From positions 1-64,000 of the forward strand of contig CAYJPL010000004.1 in NCBI GenBank assembly GCA_964372125.1: 64,000 nt of DNA, read 5' to 3'. The translations under genes were made by a program, and so were the position numbers. The DNA is from Tannockella sp964372125. GTDB taxonomy: Bacteria > Bacillota_I > Bacilli_A > Erysipelotrichales > Coprobacillaceae. The notes under the pieces are model-generated. The model had not been told where the DNA came from, ran no database searches, and saw nothing but the letters and a program-made list of their open reading frames with translations. Positions 53,792 to 62,304 of this stretch are shown piece after piece. Each line of letters starts with the position of its first letter. Position 1 is the stretch's first letter.

Positions 53792-54876
53792 TGAAAATCG
53801 GTATTTTTGGAGGCAGTTTTGATCCCGTACATAAGGGACATCGCATACTTGTTGAACAAGTAAATAATGTAATTGAATTCGATAAAATATATATAATTCC
53901 AACCAGATATAACCCATGGAAAGAATCAAGTACGTTTTCTAGTAATGACCGTAAGTCAATGTTAGAAATAGCGTTTTCAAAAATGAAACATGTTGAAATA
54001 AGTACCATTGAATTAGATAGTAATGATAAAAAAAATTATAGTATTGATACCATAGAAAAATTAAAATTACTACATCCAAATGATGATTTATACTATATTA
54101 TGGGTATGGATCAGGTTGTATCGTTTAATAAGTGGTATAAAGCAAAAGAAATAAGTGAACTCGTTTCTTTGATATGTGTTGCAAGGGCAGGGTACCAGGG
54201 AAATGAGAACATTCGAAATTTCAATTTTAGAGTTATTGAAATACCAAAAATGGAATACTCAAGTACAAGAATAAGAAATAATTATGTAGATGACATGGAT
54301 ATTGAAGTAATGCAATATTTAGTTAAAAATAGTTTATATTTAGAAAATATAGTACGTCATGTTTTATCTACAAAAAGAAGTGAGCATAGTATTTCTGTAG
54401 CAAATCTTGCTGCGAGTATAGCTGCTAGCAATGGATTAGATGAAAAAAAAGCGTATATTGCTGGAATGTTACACGATATTGCCAAAGAGATGGATAAAGA
54501 TAGCTTGGAAAAAATTATGAAAGAATCATATTTAGAACACATCGATTCAAATATTAATGTTTGGCACCAGTGGGTATCTAGTTATCAGTGTCAACATATG
54601 TATGGTATTGATGACAAAGAAATCTTACAAGCAATAAAAAATCATACTACTGCTGCTACAAATATGACACCATTTGATATGTGTATCTATATTGCTGATA
54701 AATATGATCCACTTCGTGGATTTGATTCAAATTATGCAATAGAACTCGCAAAAAAAGATGTAGTGGAGGCTTTTAGATATAGTTTAAAAGATTTTCACCA
54801 ATATGCACTTAAAAAGAATATTGAAATTGATGATGTGTTTTACAAAGTATATAACAAATACGTTAAGGAGAAATAG
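53791..54876 (+). CDS. Fused nicotinate-nucleotide adenylyltransferase and HD-domain (YqeK-like) hydrolase
   Basis: 361 residues, nearly the sum of NadD and YqeK. Residues 1 to about 190 are NadD: GIFGGSFDPVHKGHR with the HxGH nucleotidyltransfer motif, MGMDQV, and EYSSTRIRNNY (ISSTxIR-like). Residues 190-361 are the HD phosphohydrolase YqeK: RSEHSISVANLA, AGMLHDIAKEM, NHTT and YIADKYDPLR. NadD makes deamido-NAD. YqeK enzymes cleave diadenosine tetraphosphate symmetrically. In B. subtilis these are adjacent separate genes; fused forms are known from mycoplasmas and relatives. Confidence 0.92.
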   Translation: MKIGIFGGSFDPVHKGHRILVEQVNNVIEFDKIYIIPTRYNPWKESSTFSSNDRKSMLEIAFSKMKHVEISTIELDSNDKKNYSIDTIEKLKLLHPNDDLYYIMGMDQVVSFNKWYKAKEISELVSLICVARAGYQGNENIRNFNFRVIEIPKMEYSSTRIRNNYVDDMDIEVMQYLVKNSLYLENIVRHVLSTKRSEHSISVANLAASIAASNGLDEKKAYIAGMLHDIAKEMDKDSLEKIMKESYLEHIDSNINVWHQWVSSYQCQHMYGIDDKEILQAIKNHTTAATNMTPFDMCIYIADKYDPLRGFDSNYAIELAKKDVVEAFRYSLKDFHQYALKKNIEIDDVFYKVYNKYVKEK

Positions 54877-54877
54877 A

Positions 54878-55222
54878 ATGAATAAAGTAGAAATTATTGT
54901 TAAAGCATTAGATGACAAGTTAGCAACAGATATCGTTGCAATAGATATGATGATGGCAAGTCCATTATTTGACTCTTTTATTATTGCATCTGCAAGTAAT
55001 GAAAAATTAGCACAAGCACTTCGTGATAATGTTGAAGATTGTATGGAAGAAAATGGTTTTTTTGTTAAAAAAATTGAAGGTATCCGTGGAAGTAAATGGA
55101 TATTAATGGATTATGGTGATGTTATCGTTCATATTTTTGATAAAGAAGAACGTCAGGCATATGGTTTAGAAAAATTATGGGCAGATATGCCAAGAATCGA
55201 TATTGAAGGATTTATCGACTAA
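54878..55222 (+). CDS. rsfS: Ribosome silencing factor RsfS
   Basis: 114 residues from the ATG at 54878, after AAGGAGAA; earlier in-frame ATGs lie inside nadD-yqeK. It has the family core ALDDKLATDIVAIDM, DSFIIASASN and WILMDYGDVIVHIFDKEERQAYGLEKLWAD. It binds ribosomal protein L14 and blocks subunit joining when nutrients are low. The next gene overlaps by 1 nt. Confidence 0.94.
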   Translation: MNKVEIIVKALDDKLATDIVAIDMMMASPLFDSFIIASASNEKLAQALRDNVEDCMEENGFFVKKIEGIRGSKWILMDYGDVIVHIFDKEERQAYGLEKLWADMPRIDIEGFID

Positions 55223-55941
55223 TGTCTTATGAAAAATTTGCATACTACTATGATAGTTTGATGGATGAGGCATTTTATAATGATTATTATAACTTTATAA
55301 ATGCACATGCTAAATTTAAATCAATACTTGAACTAGGGTGTGGAACTGGTGAACTAGCAATTAAGTTTGCTAAAGATAATAAAGAAATTTATGCCACTGA
55401 TTTATCAAAAGATATGTTAGAAGTTGCAAGAATGAAGGCACAGGCTAGTGATGTTACATTACTGCTTGGCAGAATTGATATGACCGACTTTAGAGTTGAT
55501 CGTCCTGTTGATTTAGTACTTTGCCTTTGCGACTCATTAAATTATCTATTTACTACAAAACAAGTAAAAGACACATTTAGCAATGTTGCTAAAGCAATTA
55601 AACCAAATGGAACTTTTATCTTTGATGTTAATAGTATTTATAAATGCGATACTACACTAAAAGATTACAACGAAGAAAATGAAGATGATGAATTTTTATT
55701 TTCTTGGAGAGTTGAAAATATAGATAGTGGTCATATAAAACATTATATAAATATTGTCGACAAAGTTGAAAATGAACAAGTAAATGAAATACATGTACAG
55801 CGTACCTATACACCTGACACATATATTAAAATGCTTAAAAAAGCAGGCTTTAATTCTGTGAAAATGTATAGTGATTTTGGAGAATATAACACAGAATGTC
55901 AAAGAATTATTTTTGTGTGTAAAAAGGAGGAAAAATTATGA
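55222..55941 (+). CDS. Class I SAM-dependent methyltransferase (YqeM-like)
   Basis: 239 residues. The SAM-binding motif I is ILELGCGTGELAIKFA near residue 36, with acidic motif II YATDLSKDMLEVAR and motif IV DLVLCLCDSLNYL. It is the conserved neighbour of rsfS in Bacillota. The substrate has not been established. It starts on the rsfS stop codon and overlaps the nucleosidase gene by 4 nt. Confidence 0.9.
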   Translation: MSYEKFAYYYDSLMDEAFYNDYYNFINAHAKFKSILELGCGTGELAIKFAKDNKEIYATDLSKDMLEVARMKAQASDVTLLLGRIDMTDFRVDRPVDLVLCLCDSLNYLFTTKQVKDTFSNVAKAIKPNGTFIFDVNSIYKCDTTLKDYNEENEDDEFLFSWRVENIDSGHIKHYINIVDKVENEQVNEIHVQRTYTPDTYIKMLKKAGFNSVKMYSDFGEYNTECQRIIFVCKKEEKL

Positions 55942-56636
55942 TCGCAATAATTGGAGCAATGGAACAAGAAGTAGATGCAATCAAAGAATATGTTGAAGAT
56001 ATGTATGAAACAAAACTTTTTGATAAAACTATTTATCTTGGAACAATAAAAAATAAAAAGATCATCCTTTTACAAGGTGGAATTGGTAAAGTTAACACTG
56101 CAGTATATACAACAATGTTATTTACTACTTATCCAGAAATAGAGTATGTAATTAATGTTGGATCAGCAGGTGGTTTACATATTGATCAAAATGTTGGTGA
56201 TGTAATTATAAGTAGTTCTGTAATTCATCATGATGTAGATGTAACTGCATTTGGATATGAGTTAGGGCAAGTCCCTCAAGCTCCACTATCATATAACGGT
56301 GATAATGAATTACTTGATTTTGCAAAAGAAGCATTAACAAAAAATAATGTAAATGCAAGTATTGGTTTAATTGTTTCTGGTGACCAATTTATTTCTAATC
56401 AAGAACAAGTAGATACAATTAGAGCTAATTTTAAAGATGCTAAGTGTGCTGAGATGGAAGCAGCTACAGTAGGGCAAGTTTGTCATATGTTTAATAAAAA
56501 ATTCATCGTAACTCGCTCACTAAGTGATGTTTATAATAAAGGGGAATCATCAATACAGTTTGATGATTACATTGTAAAGGCTAGTAAAGACTCTGCAAAG
56601 ATGTGTGCTTTACTTATCGAACAAATAAATGCATAA
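55938..56636 (+). CDS. mtnN: 5'-methylthioadenosine/S-adenosylhomocysteine nucleosidase
   Basis: 232 residues. It has the start IGAMEQEVDAIKE, the glycine-rich LLQGGIGKVNTA, NVGSAGGLHIDQNVGDVIIS, the catalytic CAEMEAATVGQVCH and the aspartate of TRSLSDV. It removes adenine from the by-products of SAM use, which fits its place just after a methyltransferase (ATGA overlap). AAGGAGGAA lies inside the upstream gene. The next gene overlaps by 8 nt. Confidence 0.95.
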   Translation: MIAIIGAMEQEVDAIKEYVEDMYETKLFDKTIYLGTIKNKKIILLQGGIGKVNTAVYTTMLFTTYPEIEYVINVGSAGGLHIDQNVGDVIISSSVIHHDVDVTAFGYELGQVPQAPLSYNGDNELLDFAKEALTKNNVNASIGLIVSGDQFISNQEQVDTIRANFKDAKCAEMEAATVGQVCHMFNKKFIVTRSLSDVYNKGESSIQFDDYIVKASKDSAKMCALLIEQINA

Positions 56637-58941
56637 TATTGAATTACTAGCTCCGGCTGGAAGCTTTGAAGCACTTGTTGCGGCTGTCCAAAACGGAGCT
56701 AATGCTATTTATATAGGCGGAACCTCATTTAGTGCTAGAGCATCAGCGACAAACTTTACAAACCAACAAATTACTGAAGCAGTAGAATATGTACATATGC
56801 GCAATGTGAAATTATATGTTGCAGTAAACGTATTATATCAAGATAGTCAATTTGAAGAGCTACATTCATACATATCATTTTTATATACTAGTGGAGTAGA
56901 TGCAATTATTGTTCAAGACATTGGTTTACTACATATGGTAAAGCATTCTTTTCCAGATTTTGAAATACATATTTCAACACAAGCAAGTATTAAAGATATT
57001 GAAGGTGTGGAATTTTATGAAAAGCTCGGTGCAGACCGTGTGGTTTTAGCACGTGAAAATTCTATCGATGAAATTCATACTATTTGTCATAATACTAATT
57101 TAGACGTTGAGGTATTTGTTCATGGAGCAATTTGTATGGCATATTCTGGACAATGTTTATTTAGTAGTTTTATCGCAAAAAGAAGTGGTAATCAAGGAAC
57201 TTGTGGCCAACCTTGCCGTTTACCATATAAACTGTTAATGAATAATATTTCATTATCTACGGATCCATTATACTTACTTTCACCAAAAGATTTATGTACA
57301 ATCGAACATGTTGATAAATTAATTGAGGCAGGTATTCATTCATTTAAGATCGAAGGACGTATGAAACGACCAGAGTACGTTGCTACTGTTGTTGCTAGTT
57401 ACAGAAAAGCGATTGATGATTATTTGTCTAAGAAAAACATCCAGGTTAATCAAGAAATTTATAATATGAAAACTATGTTTAATCGCGGATTTACAAAAGG
57501 GCATTTATTTAACGATGATAATTTTACTTCCAAAAAATTTCCTGGTAACAAGGGGATGAAAATAGGGCAAGTTATTCGTTATGATAGTAAGAATTCATTA
57601 CTGTTTATACAATTACAAGAGACACTTCGTCAAGAAGATCGTGTTTTATTTAAAGATCAAGATTTAGTTCGAACAATCACTAAGCTATATTTTAATAAAA
57701 AACTTGTAAATAAAGCTCAGGAAGGTGATATTGTAGCCATTGAGTTAAACATACCAATTAAACCTAATACTCCGGTTTATCGTGTTTACAATCATGAATT
57801 CGCGCTTTCTTCAAGGTCTACATATCAAAAGGAAAATATTAAGACTCCAATAAATATGTCTTTTACATTACTTGATGATGGTCGAGTTAAACTACAAGTA
57901 TCAACTAATAAACATCAAGTTGAAGTAATATCATCAACATACGTTGAAAAAGCACTTAATGCATCACTTACAAAAGAGCGAATTGTATCACAGCTCTCAA
58001 AGTTAGGAAACACACTTTATTATTGTCAAAATTTTGATGTTACATTTGAAGATGGTTTACAATTTCCAGTAAAAGAATTAAATATTCTTCGCCGAAATGC
58101 AATCGAAATGCTAGATAAAATACGTATTGAATATTCAACAAAAATCATAAAACCAATACAAAATTTAAGTATGACTAGTGTTAATACTAATAAAAATATT
58201 ATCTTAAAAGTTCGAACTATTGAACAACTAAAAAAAGCTATTGAATATAACTGCCAAATTATATACTTTGAAGCAAACGAGCAACTAAGCGATGCAATTA
58301 ACATTTATCATGAACATAACTTGGATTTATATATTTATACAACTTACACAACTTCAAAAGATACTGTACTTAAACTCTTAAATATCAAAGATATCACGAA
58401 AGTTATGGTTGCCTCGTATCAAGCATATATGATTTTAAATGATAAATTTCAACTGTGTCTAGATAGTAACTTTAATATATATAATAGTTATGCAACTCAA
58501 ATATCTAACCATGAAGATGTTGTACTTTCTCGTGAAATATCAATGACACAACTAAAAAAACTAGTAACAAATAAAAATCTTTATTGTTATGTGTATGGAT
58601 ATACTCCTGCAATGATAATTAAACATTGTATTATTTCGAATCATTACTTCGATAAAAAGGTAATAGGGTGCAATAAGTGTAAAAAAGGCAGATACTGTTT
58701 ACAAGATCGCAAAAAAAGTATTTTCCAGATTCAAACAGATTCATCATGTAATAATATAATATTAAATGATAGACCATTGTTTTATAAAAATTATAAATCA
58801 ATTCCTGTTAATAATTATATACTGGATTTCCAAAATGAGGACGCAAATCAAATGATACCAATTTTAGATTATTACATTAATGAAAAACCGATACGTAATT
58901 TATCTAACTTTATATTTACAAAAGGATATTTTATCGAATAA
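56629..58941 (+). CDS. U32 family peptidase (RlhA/YrrO-like, with DUF3656-type extension)
   Basis: 770 residues. The N-terminal U32 core has ELLAPAGSFEALVAAVQNGANAIYIGG and the signature EVFVHGAICMAYSGQC. The cysteines of that motif and TCGQPCR can bind an iron-sulfur cluster. It continues with FKIEGRMKRPEYVA. The long C-terminal part is as in RlhA-type members and ends with a second Cys group, GCNKCKKGRYC. Related proteins hydroxylate 23S rRNA (RlhA) or act in tRNA modification rather than as proteases. The role here is inferred. Confidence 0.87.
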   Translation: MHNIELLAPAGSFEALVAAVQNGANAIYIGGTSFSARASATNFTNQQITEAVEYVHMRNVKLYVAVNVLYQDSQFEELHSYISFLYTSGVDAIIVQDIGLLHMVKHSFPDFEIHISTQASIKDIEGVEFYEKLGADRVVLARENSIDEIHTICHNTNLDVEVFVHGAICMAYSGQCLFSSFIAKRSGNQGTCGQPCRLPYKLLMNNISLSTDPLYLLSPKDLCTIEHVDKLIEAGIHSFKIEGRMKRPEYVATVVASYRKAIDDYLSKKNIQVNQEIYNMKTMFNRGFTKGHLFNDDNFTSKKFPGNKGMKIGQVIRYDSKNSLLFIQLQETLRQEDRVLFKDQDLVRTITKLYFNKKLVNKAQEGDIVAIELNIPIKPNTPVYRVYNHEFALSSRSTYQKENIKTPINMSFTLLDDGRVKLQVSTNKHQVEVISSTYVEKALNASLTKERIVSQLSKLGNTLYYCQNFDVTFEDGLQFPVKELNILRRNAIEMLDKIRIEYSTKIIKPIQNLSMTSVNTNKNIILKVRTIEQLKKAIEYNCQIIYFEANEQLSDAINIYHEHNLDLYIYTTYTTSKDTVLKLLNIKDITKVMVASYQAYMILNDKFQLCLDSNFNIYNSYATQISNHEDVVLSREISMTQLKKLVTNKNLYCYVYGYTPAMIIKHCIISNHYFDKKVIGCNKCKKGRYCLQDRKKSIFQIQTDSSCNNIILNDRPLFYKNYKSIPVNNYILDFQNEDANQMIPILDYYINEKPIRNLSNFIFTKGYFIE

Positions 58942-59052
58942 TTGTAAAATATATAAATATTATTGTAATATTACTAAAGTAATTACTATTTAACAAAACT
59001 TTCTTGCAATATAGTAGGGAAAATGCTAAAATTACTTTGGAGGATGATTCTT

Positions 59053-59391
59053 ATGACAATTGATTTAGATTTAGCAAAAAGATTAAAATCATACAGAAAT
59101 TTCAAGCACCTTACACAAAAAGAAGTTGCTTTACACCTTGAAGTACCTCATTCGGCTATTTCAGACATTGAAAACGGAAAAAGAGATATTACTGTAGGTG
59201 AGCTCAAAATTTTTTCTAACTTATATGGTAGAAGTGTAGAAGAAATTATGAGTGGTAAAAAATATGATTACTATAATATTGCTAACATAGCACGTCTGTT
59301 AACAGAATTACCAGATGACGATTTAAAAGAAGTTATGTTTATAATTGAATACAAACGTAAACGTAACGAAGACCGCCTTAAAAAAGGATAA
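59053..59391 (+). CDS. XRE family helix-turn-helix regulator
   Basis: 112 residues from the ATG at 59053, 9 nt after GGAGG; earlier in-frame ATGs are too close to the site. The HTH spans residues 6-60, with LTQKEVALHLEVPHSAISDIENGKRDITVGEL. A charged helical tail of 45 residues follows. It resembles small single-domain regulators of Bacillota. No dedicated target is visible, and it stands alone. Confidence 0.85.
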   Translation: MTIDLDLAKRLKSYRNFKHLTQKEVALHLEVPHSAISDIENGKRDITVGELKIFSNLYGRSVEEIMSGKKYDYYNIANIARLLTELPDDDLKEVMFIIEYKRKRNEDRLKKG

Positions 59392-59394
59392 AAT

Positions 59395-59425
59395 AAAGAC
59401 CATATCATATTTGATATGGTCTTTA
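59395..59425. terminator. Bidirectional terminator between the XRE gene and the phosphodiesterase
   Basis: AAAGACCATATCA pairs with TGATATGGTCTTT (about 59395-59424). Flanking A and T runs serve both convergent genes. Confidence 0.8.
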
Positions 59426-59974
59426 TTTATTTTTATTTCTATAAGCTTCTTTAATTTTTTCAAGCATAACAATTCCATCCTCTAAAACTTTGTTGGTACA
59501 TTCATGATGGTTTTTATGATGATAATATTTAATATCGATGTTGTCATCAATAGAAATAATTGCATAAGTACCAAATTCATATGTAGCACGATTAAACATT
59601 GTACTACCAGGATTAATGATTAATTTGTTATTGATGTTTGTAATTGCTGGTATATGGGTATGCCCGTGAAAGCATATTTGAACATCCTTTTCATTCATGA
59701 AATTGATTATCTTTTCATATCCTTCATATATTCCAAAAAGGTGACCGTGAGTCAACATTATGTTAATATTATCTTTTTTCACTACAATTACATCTTCAAA
59801 CTCTCCATGATCATGATTTCCTTTTACAACATAATATTTCTCTAATAGGGGATTATCTGCTTCAATATCACTGTCACCACAATGAACGTATAAATCCATT
59901 TCTTTATATTTACTTGTGATGTTTTTTAATGTTTCGTTATCTAAGTGAGAATCACTTACACATAATATCTTCAT
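59423..59974 (-). CDS. YfcE/MJ0936 family metallophosphodiesterase
   Basis: 183 residues. The calcineurin-like metal motifs are in order: SDSHLD (D-x-H), HCGDSD, VKGNHDHGE, LTHGHLFG and HGHTHIPA. Homologues hydrolyse phosphodiesters with Mn or Ni; the natural substrate is unknown. It is a single-gene unit with GGAGTAAAG before the start on the minus strand. Confidence 0.9.
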   Translation of the reverse strand: MKILCVSDSHLDNETLKNITSKYKEMDLYVHCGDSDIEADNPLLEKYYVVKGNHDHGEFEDVIVVKKDNINIMLTHGHLFGIYEGYEKIINFMNEKDVQICFHGHTHIPAITNINNKLIINPGSTMFNRATYEFGTYAIISIDDNIDIKYYHHKNHHECTNKVLEDGIVMLEKIKEAYRNKNK

Positions 59975-60108
59975 ACTTTACTCCTTTATTATAAGTTAAC
60001 TAATAAATAGTATACACATTAAATACTAATTTTCAATTTAAAATAAATATAATACGATAAATATCATACTTTTAATTATATATAATGGGATATTTCTAAA
60101 ATTATAAA

Positions 60109-60146
60109 AAGAAAGTGTTTACAATTTACTATATAATTGCTAGAAT
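60109..60146 (+). promoter_or_regulatory. Promoter of the PTS IIB gene with a possible cre site
   Basis: TTTACA (60118-60123) and TAGAAT (60141-60146) are 17 bp apart. AAGAAAGTGTTTACAA (60109-60124) matches the CcpA cre consensus WTGAAARCGYTTWCWW at all but two positions and overlaps the -35. Catabolite repression is possible but unproven. Confidence 0.4.
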
Positions 60147-60176
60147 ATATGTATAAACAAAAAAGGAGTGTAAACT

Positions 60177-60494
60177 ATGAAAAATATTTTATTAGTATGT
60201 TCGGCAGGTATGTCAACAAGTTTGTTAGTAACTAAAATGGAGGCAGCAGCTAAAGATGCAGGTGTAGAGTGTACAATCTTTGCATTACCTTTCTCTGATG
60301 CACCAAGAGTATTAGAAGAAGTTGACGTAATTATGTTAGGACCACAAGTTCGTTTCCAAAGAGCTGCAATTGAAAAATTAGCAGAAGGACGTAAAGGTGG
60401 AAAAATCCCAGTTGACGTAATCGACATGAGAGATTATGGTACAATGAACGGTAAATCTGTTTTTGAAACAGCTATGAAATTATTAGGTGAATAA
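60177..60494 (+). CDS. PTS IIB component, lactose/cellobiose (Lac) family
   Basis: 105 residues. The phosphocysteine loop is NILLVCSAGMSTSLLVTKM, with Cys9 as the site. IMLGPQVRFQRAAIE and VIDMRDYGTMNG are typical of CelA-type IIB. It passes phosphate from IIA to sugar on the IIC permease. No IIA, IIC or glycosidase gene is adjacent and a terminator follows, so it is an orphan subunit that serves a distant permease or a regulatory role. Confidence 0.92.
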   Translation: MKNILLVCSAGMSTSLLVTKMEAAAKDAGVECTIFALPFSDAPRVLEEVDVIMLGPQVRFQRAAIEKLAEGRKGGKIPVDVIDMRDYGTMNGKSVFETAMKLLGE

Positions 60495-60508
60495 TCGCAT
60501 ATAAAATG

Positions 60509-60541
60509 AACTGTAATTAGTAATTAATTACAGTTTTTTTT
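60509..60541 (+). terminator. Terminator of the PTS IIB gene
   Basis: An 11-bp stem (60509-60519 with 60525-60535) is followed by a run of T. Confidence 0.85.
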
Positions 60542-60615
60542 ATTTTATTATTTAGACTGACTATTTTATAATAGAATTTTATGCTATAATATCGTAAATA
60601 ATAAGGAGGATAATT

Positions 60616-60888
60616 ATGGAAAAGGGTATAATCACAGTAGTAGGTAAAGATCAAGTAGGTATCATCGCTAAAATATGTAGTTTTCTTGCAGAAAACGAGA
60701 TGAATATCTTAGATATTTCTCAAACAATCATTCAAGGATATTTCAATATGATGATGGTTGTTGATGTTACATCTATAAAAGATAACCTGGGGGAAGTTTG
60801 TGATGAAATCACAGAGTTAGGTTCTGACATTGGTGTAAACATTAAATTGCAACATGAAGATATTTTTAATAAAATGCATCGTATATAA
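60616..60888 (+). CDS. ACT domain-containing protein (UPF0237 family)
   Basis: 90 residues, a single ACT domain: ITVVGKDQVGIIAKICSFLAENEMNILDISQTI is the ligand-binding edge. Such stand-alone ACT proteins are thought to sense amino acids. It is followed 11 nt later by the PFL-like gene, a pairing conserved in streptococci and clostridia. AAGGAGG precedes the ATG. Confidence 0.92.
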   Translation: MEKGIITVVGKDQVGIIAKICSFLAENEMNILDISQTIIQGYFNMMMVVDVTSIKDNLGEVCDEITELGSDIGVNIKLQHEDIFNKMHRI

Positions 60889-60899
60889 AGGAGATTTGT

Positions 60900-62264
60900 A
60901 TGATTAATATATTTGAGGTAAATGAAACAAATAAAATGATTGAACAAGAAAATCTTGATGTGCGTACTATTACATTAGGAATTAGCTTGTTAGATTGTAT
61001 GGATAGTAATGTGGATGTTGTATGTGATAACATCTACACTAAGATTACTACACTTGCAAAAGACTTGGTATCGACAGGAAAAGATATTGAAAAGAAATAT
61101 GGTATACCAATAGTAAATAAAAGAATTAGTGTTACACCAATTGGTTTTGTTGGTGCAAATGCATGTAAGTCAACTGCTGATTTTGTGAAAATCGCAAAGA
61201 CCCTAGATAAATGTGCACTTGAAACGGGCGTGAATTTTATCGGGGGATACTCTGCAATCGTTTCAAAAGGAATGACAAAGTCTGAAGAATTACTTATTCG
61301 TTCAATTCCAGAAGCAATGAAAGTAACTGGACATGTATGCAGTTCAGTGAATGTTGGTTCATCAAAAACAGGAATTAATATGGATGCAGTTAAATTAATG
61401 GGTGAAATCATCAAAGAAACTGCTACTTTAACAAAAGAAAATGATTCAATCGGATGTGCTAAACTAGTCGTATTGTGCAATGCACCTGATGATAATCCAT
61501 TTATGGCTGGAGCATTCCACGGGGTGACTGAGGCTGATGCTGTAATTCACGTTGGTGTAAGCGGCCCTGGAGTTGTAAAGAACGCTATCGCGACTGCAAA
61601 GGGGAAAGACTTTGGTGAGCTTTGTGAAACAATTAAGAAAACTGCTTTTAAAATCACACGTGTAGGACAACTAGTTGCATTAGAAGCGTCAGAAAGATTA
61701 AATATTCCTTTTGGAATTATTGACTTATCTCTTGCACCAACTCCTGCAATTGGCGATAGTATTGCTGATTGCTTAGAAGGTATGGGGCTTGAAAGTGTTG
61801 GATGTCCTGGTACTACAGCTGCACTAGCAATCTTGAATGATCAAGTTAAAAAAGGTGGAGTAATGGCTAGCTCTTATGTTGGTGGTTTATCTGGAGCCTT
61901 TATACCTGTAAGTGAAGATCAAGGTATGATTGATGCAGTAATTAGAGGATCGCTTTCACTAGAAAAACTTGAGGCAATGACTTGTGTATGCTCGGTAGGC
62001 TTAGATATGATAGCTATCCCAGGAGATACATCAAATACAATTTTATCTGGTATAATTGCTGATGAAATGGCAATCGGTATGATTAATCAAAAAACAACTG
62101 CAGTTCGAATTATTCCAGTTGTAGGTAAAACTGTTGGAGAGATTGTAGAGTTTGGTGGTTTACTTGGATATGCACCAATTATGCCAGTAAGTACATTTGA
62201 ATGTGCAGATTTTATTAATCGTGGTGGAAGAATTCCAGCACCAATACATAGCTTTAAAAACTAA
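60900..62264 (+). CDS. PFL family protein (UPF0210/DUF711)
   Basis: 454 residues, typical family length. Conserved stretches include VRTITLGISLLDC, GFVGANACKSTADF, GAFHGVTEADAVIHVGVSGPG, FGIIDLSLAPTPAIGDSIA and RGGRIPAP at the end. The fold is related to pyruvate formate-lyase, but no glycyl-radical or cysteine pair is assigned. Function is unknown. It is always paired with the ACT protein upstream, suggesting amino-acid-responsive control of an unknown reaction. Confidence 0.9.
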   Translation: MINIFEVNETNKMIEQENLDVRTITLGISLLDCMDSNVDVVCDNIYTKITTLAKDLVSTGKDIEKKYGIPIVNKRISVTPIGFVGANACKSTADFVKIAKTLDKCALETGVNFIGGYSAIVSKGMTKSEELLIRSIPEAMKVTGHVCSSVNVGSSKTGINMDAVKLMGEIIKETATLTKENDSIGCAKLVVLCNAPDDNPFMAGAFHGVTEADAVIHVGVSGPGVVKNAIATAKGKDFGELCETIKKTAFKITRVGQLVALEASERLNIPFGIIDLSLAPTPAIGDSIADCLEGMGLESVGCPGTTAALAILNDQVKKGGVMASSYVGGLSGAFIPVSEDQGMIDAVIRGSLSLEKLEAMTCVCSVGLDMIAIPGDTSNTILSGIIADEMAIGMINQKTTAVRIIPVVGKTVGEIVEFGGLLGYAPIMPVSTFECADFINRGGRIPAPIHSFKN

Positions 62265-62291
62265 AGAGACAGTCACTGTCTCTTCTTTTTT
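62264..62291 (+). terminator. Terminator of the ACT/PFL gene pair
   Basis: AAGAGACAG (62264-62272) pairs with CTGTCTCTT (62276-62284), followed by CTTTTTT. The stem begins at the stop codon. Confidence 0.8.
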
Positions 62292-62304
62292 GAAAGGAGA
62301 CATT

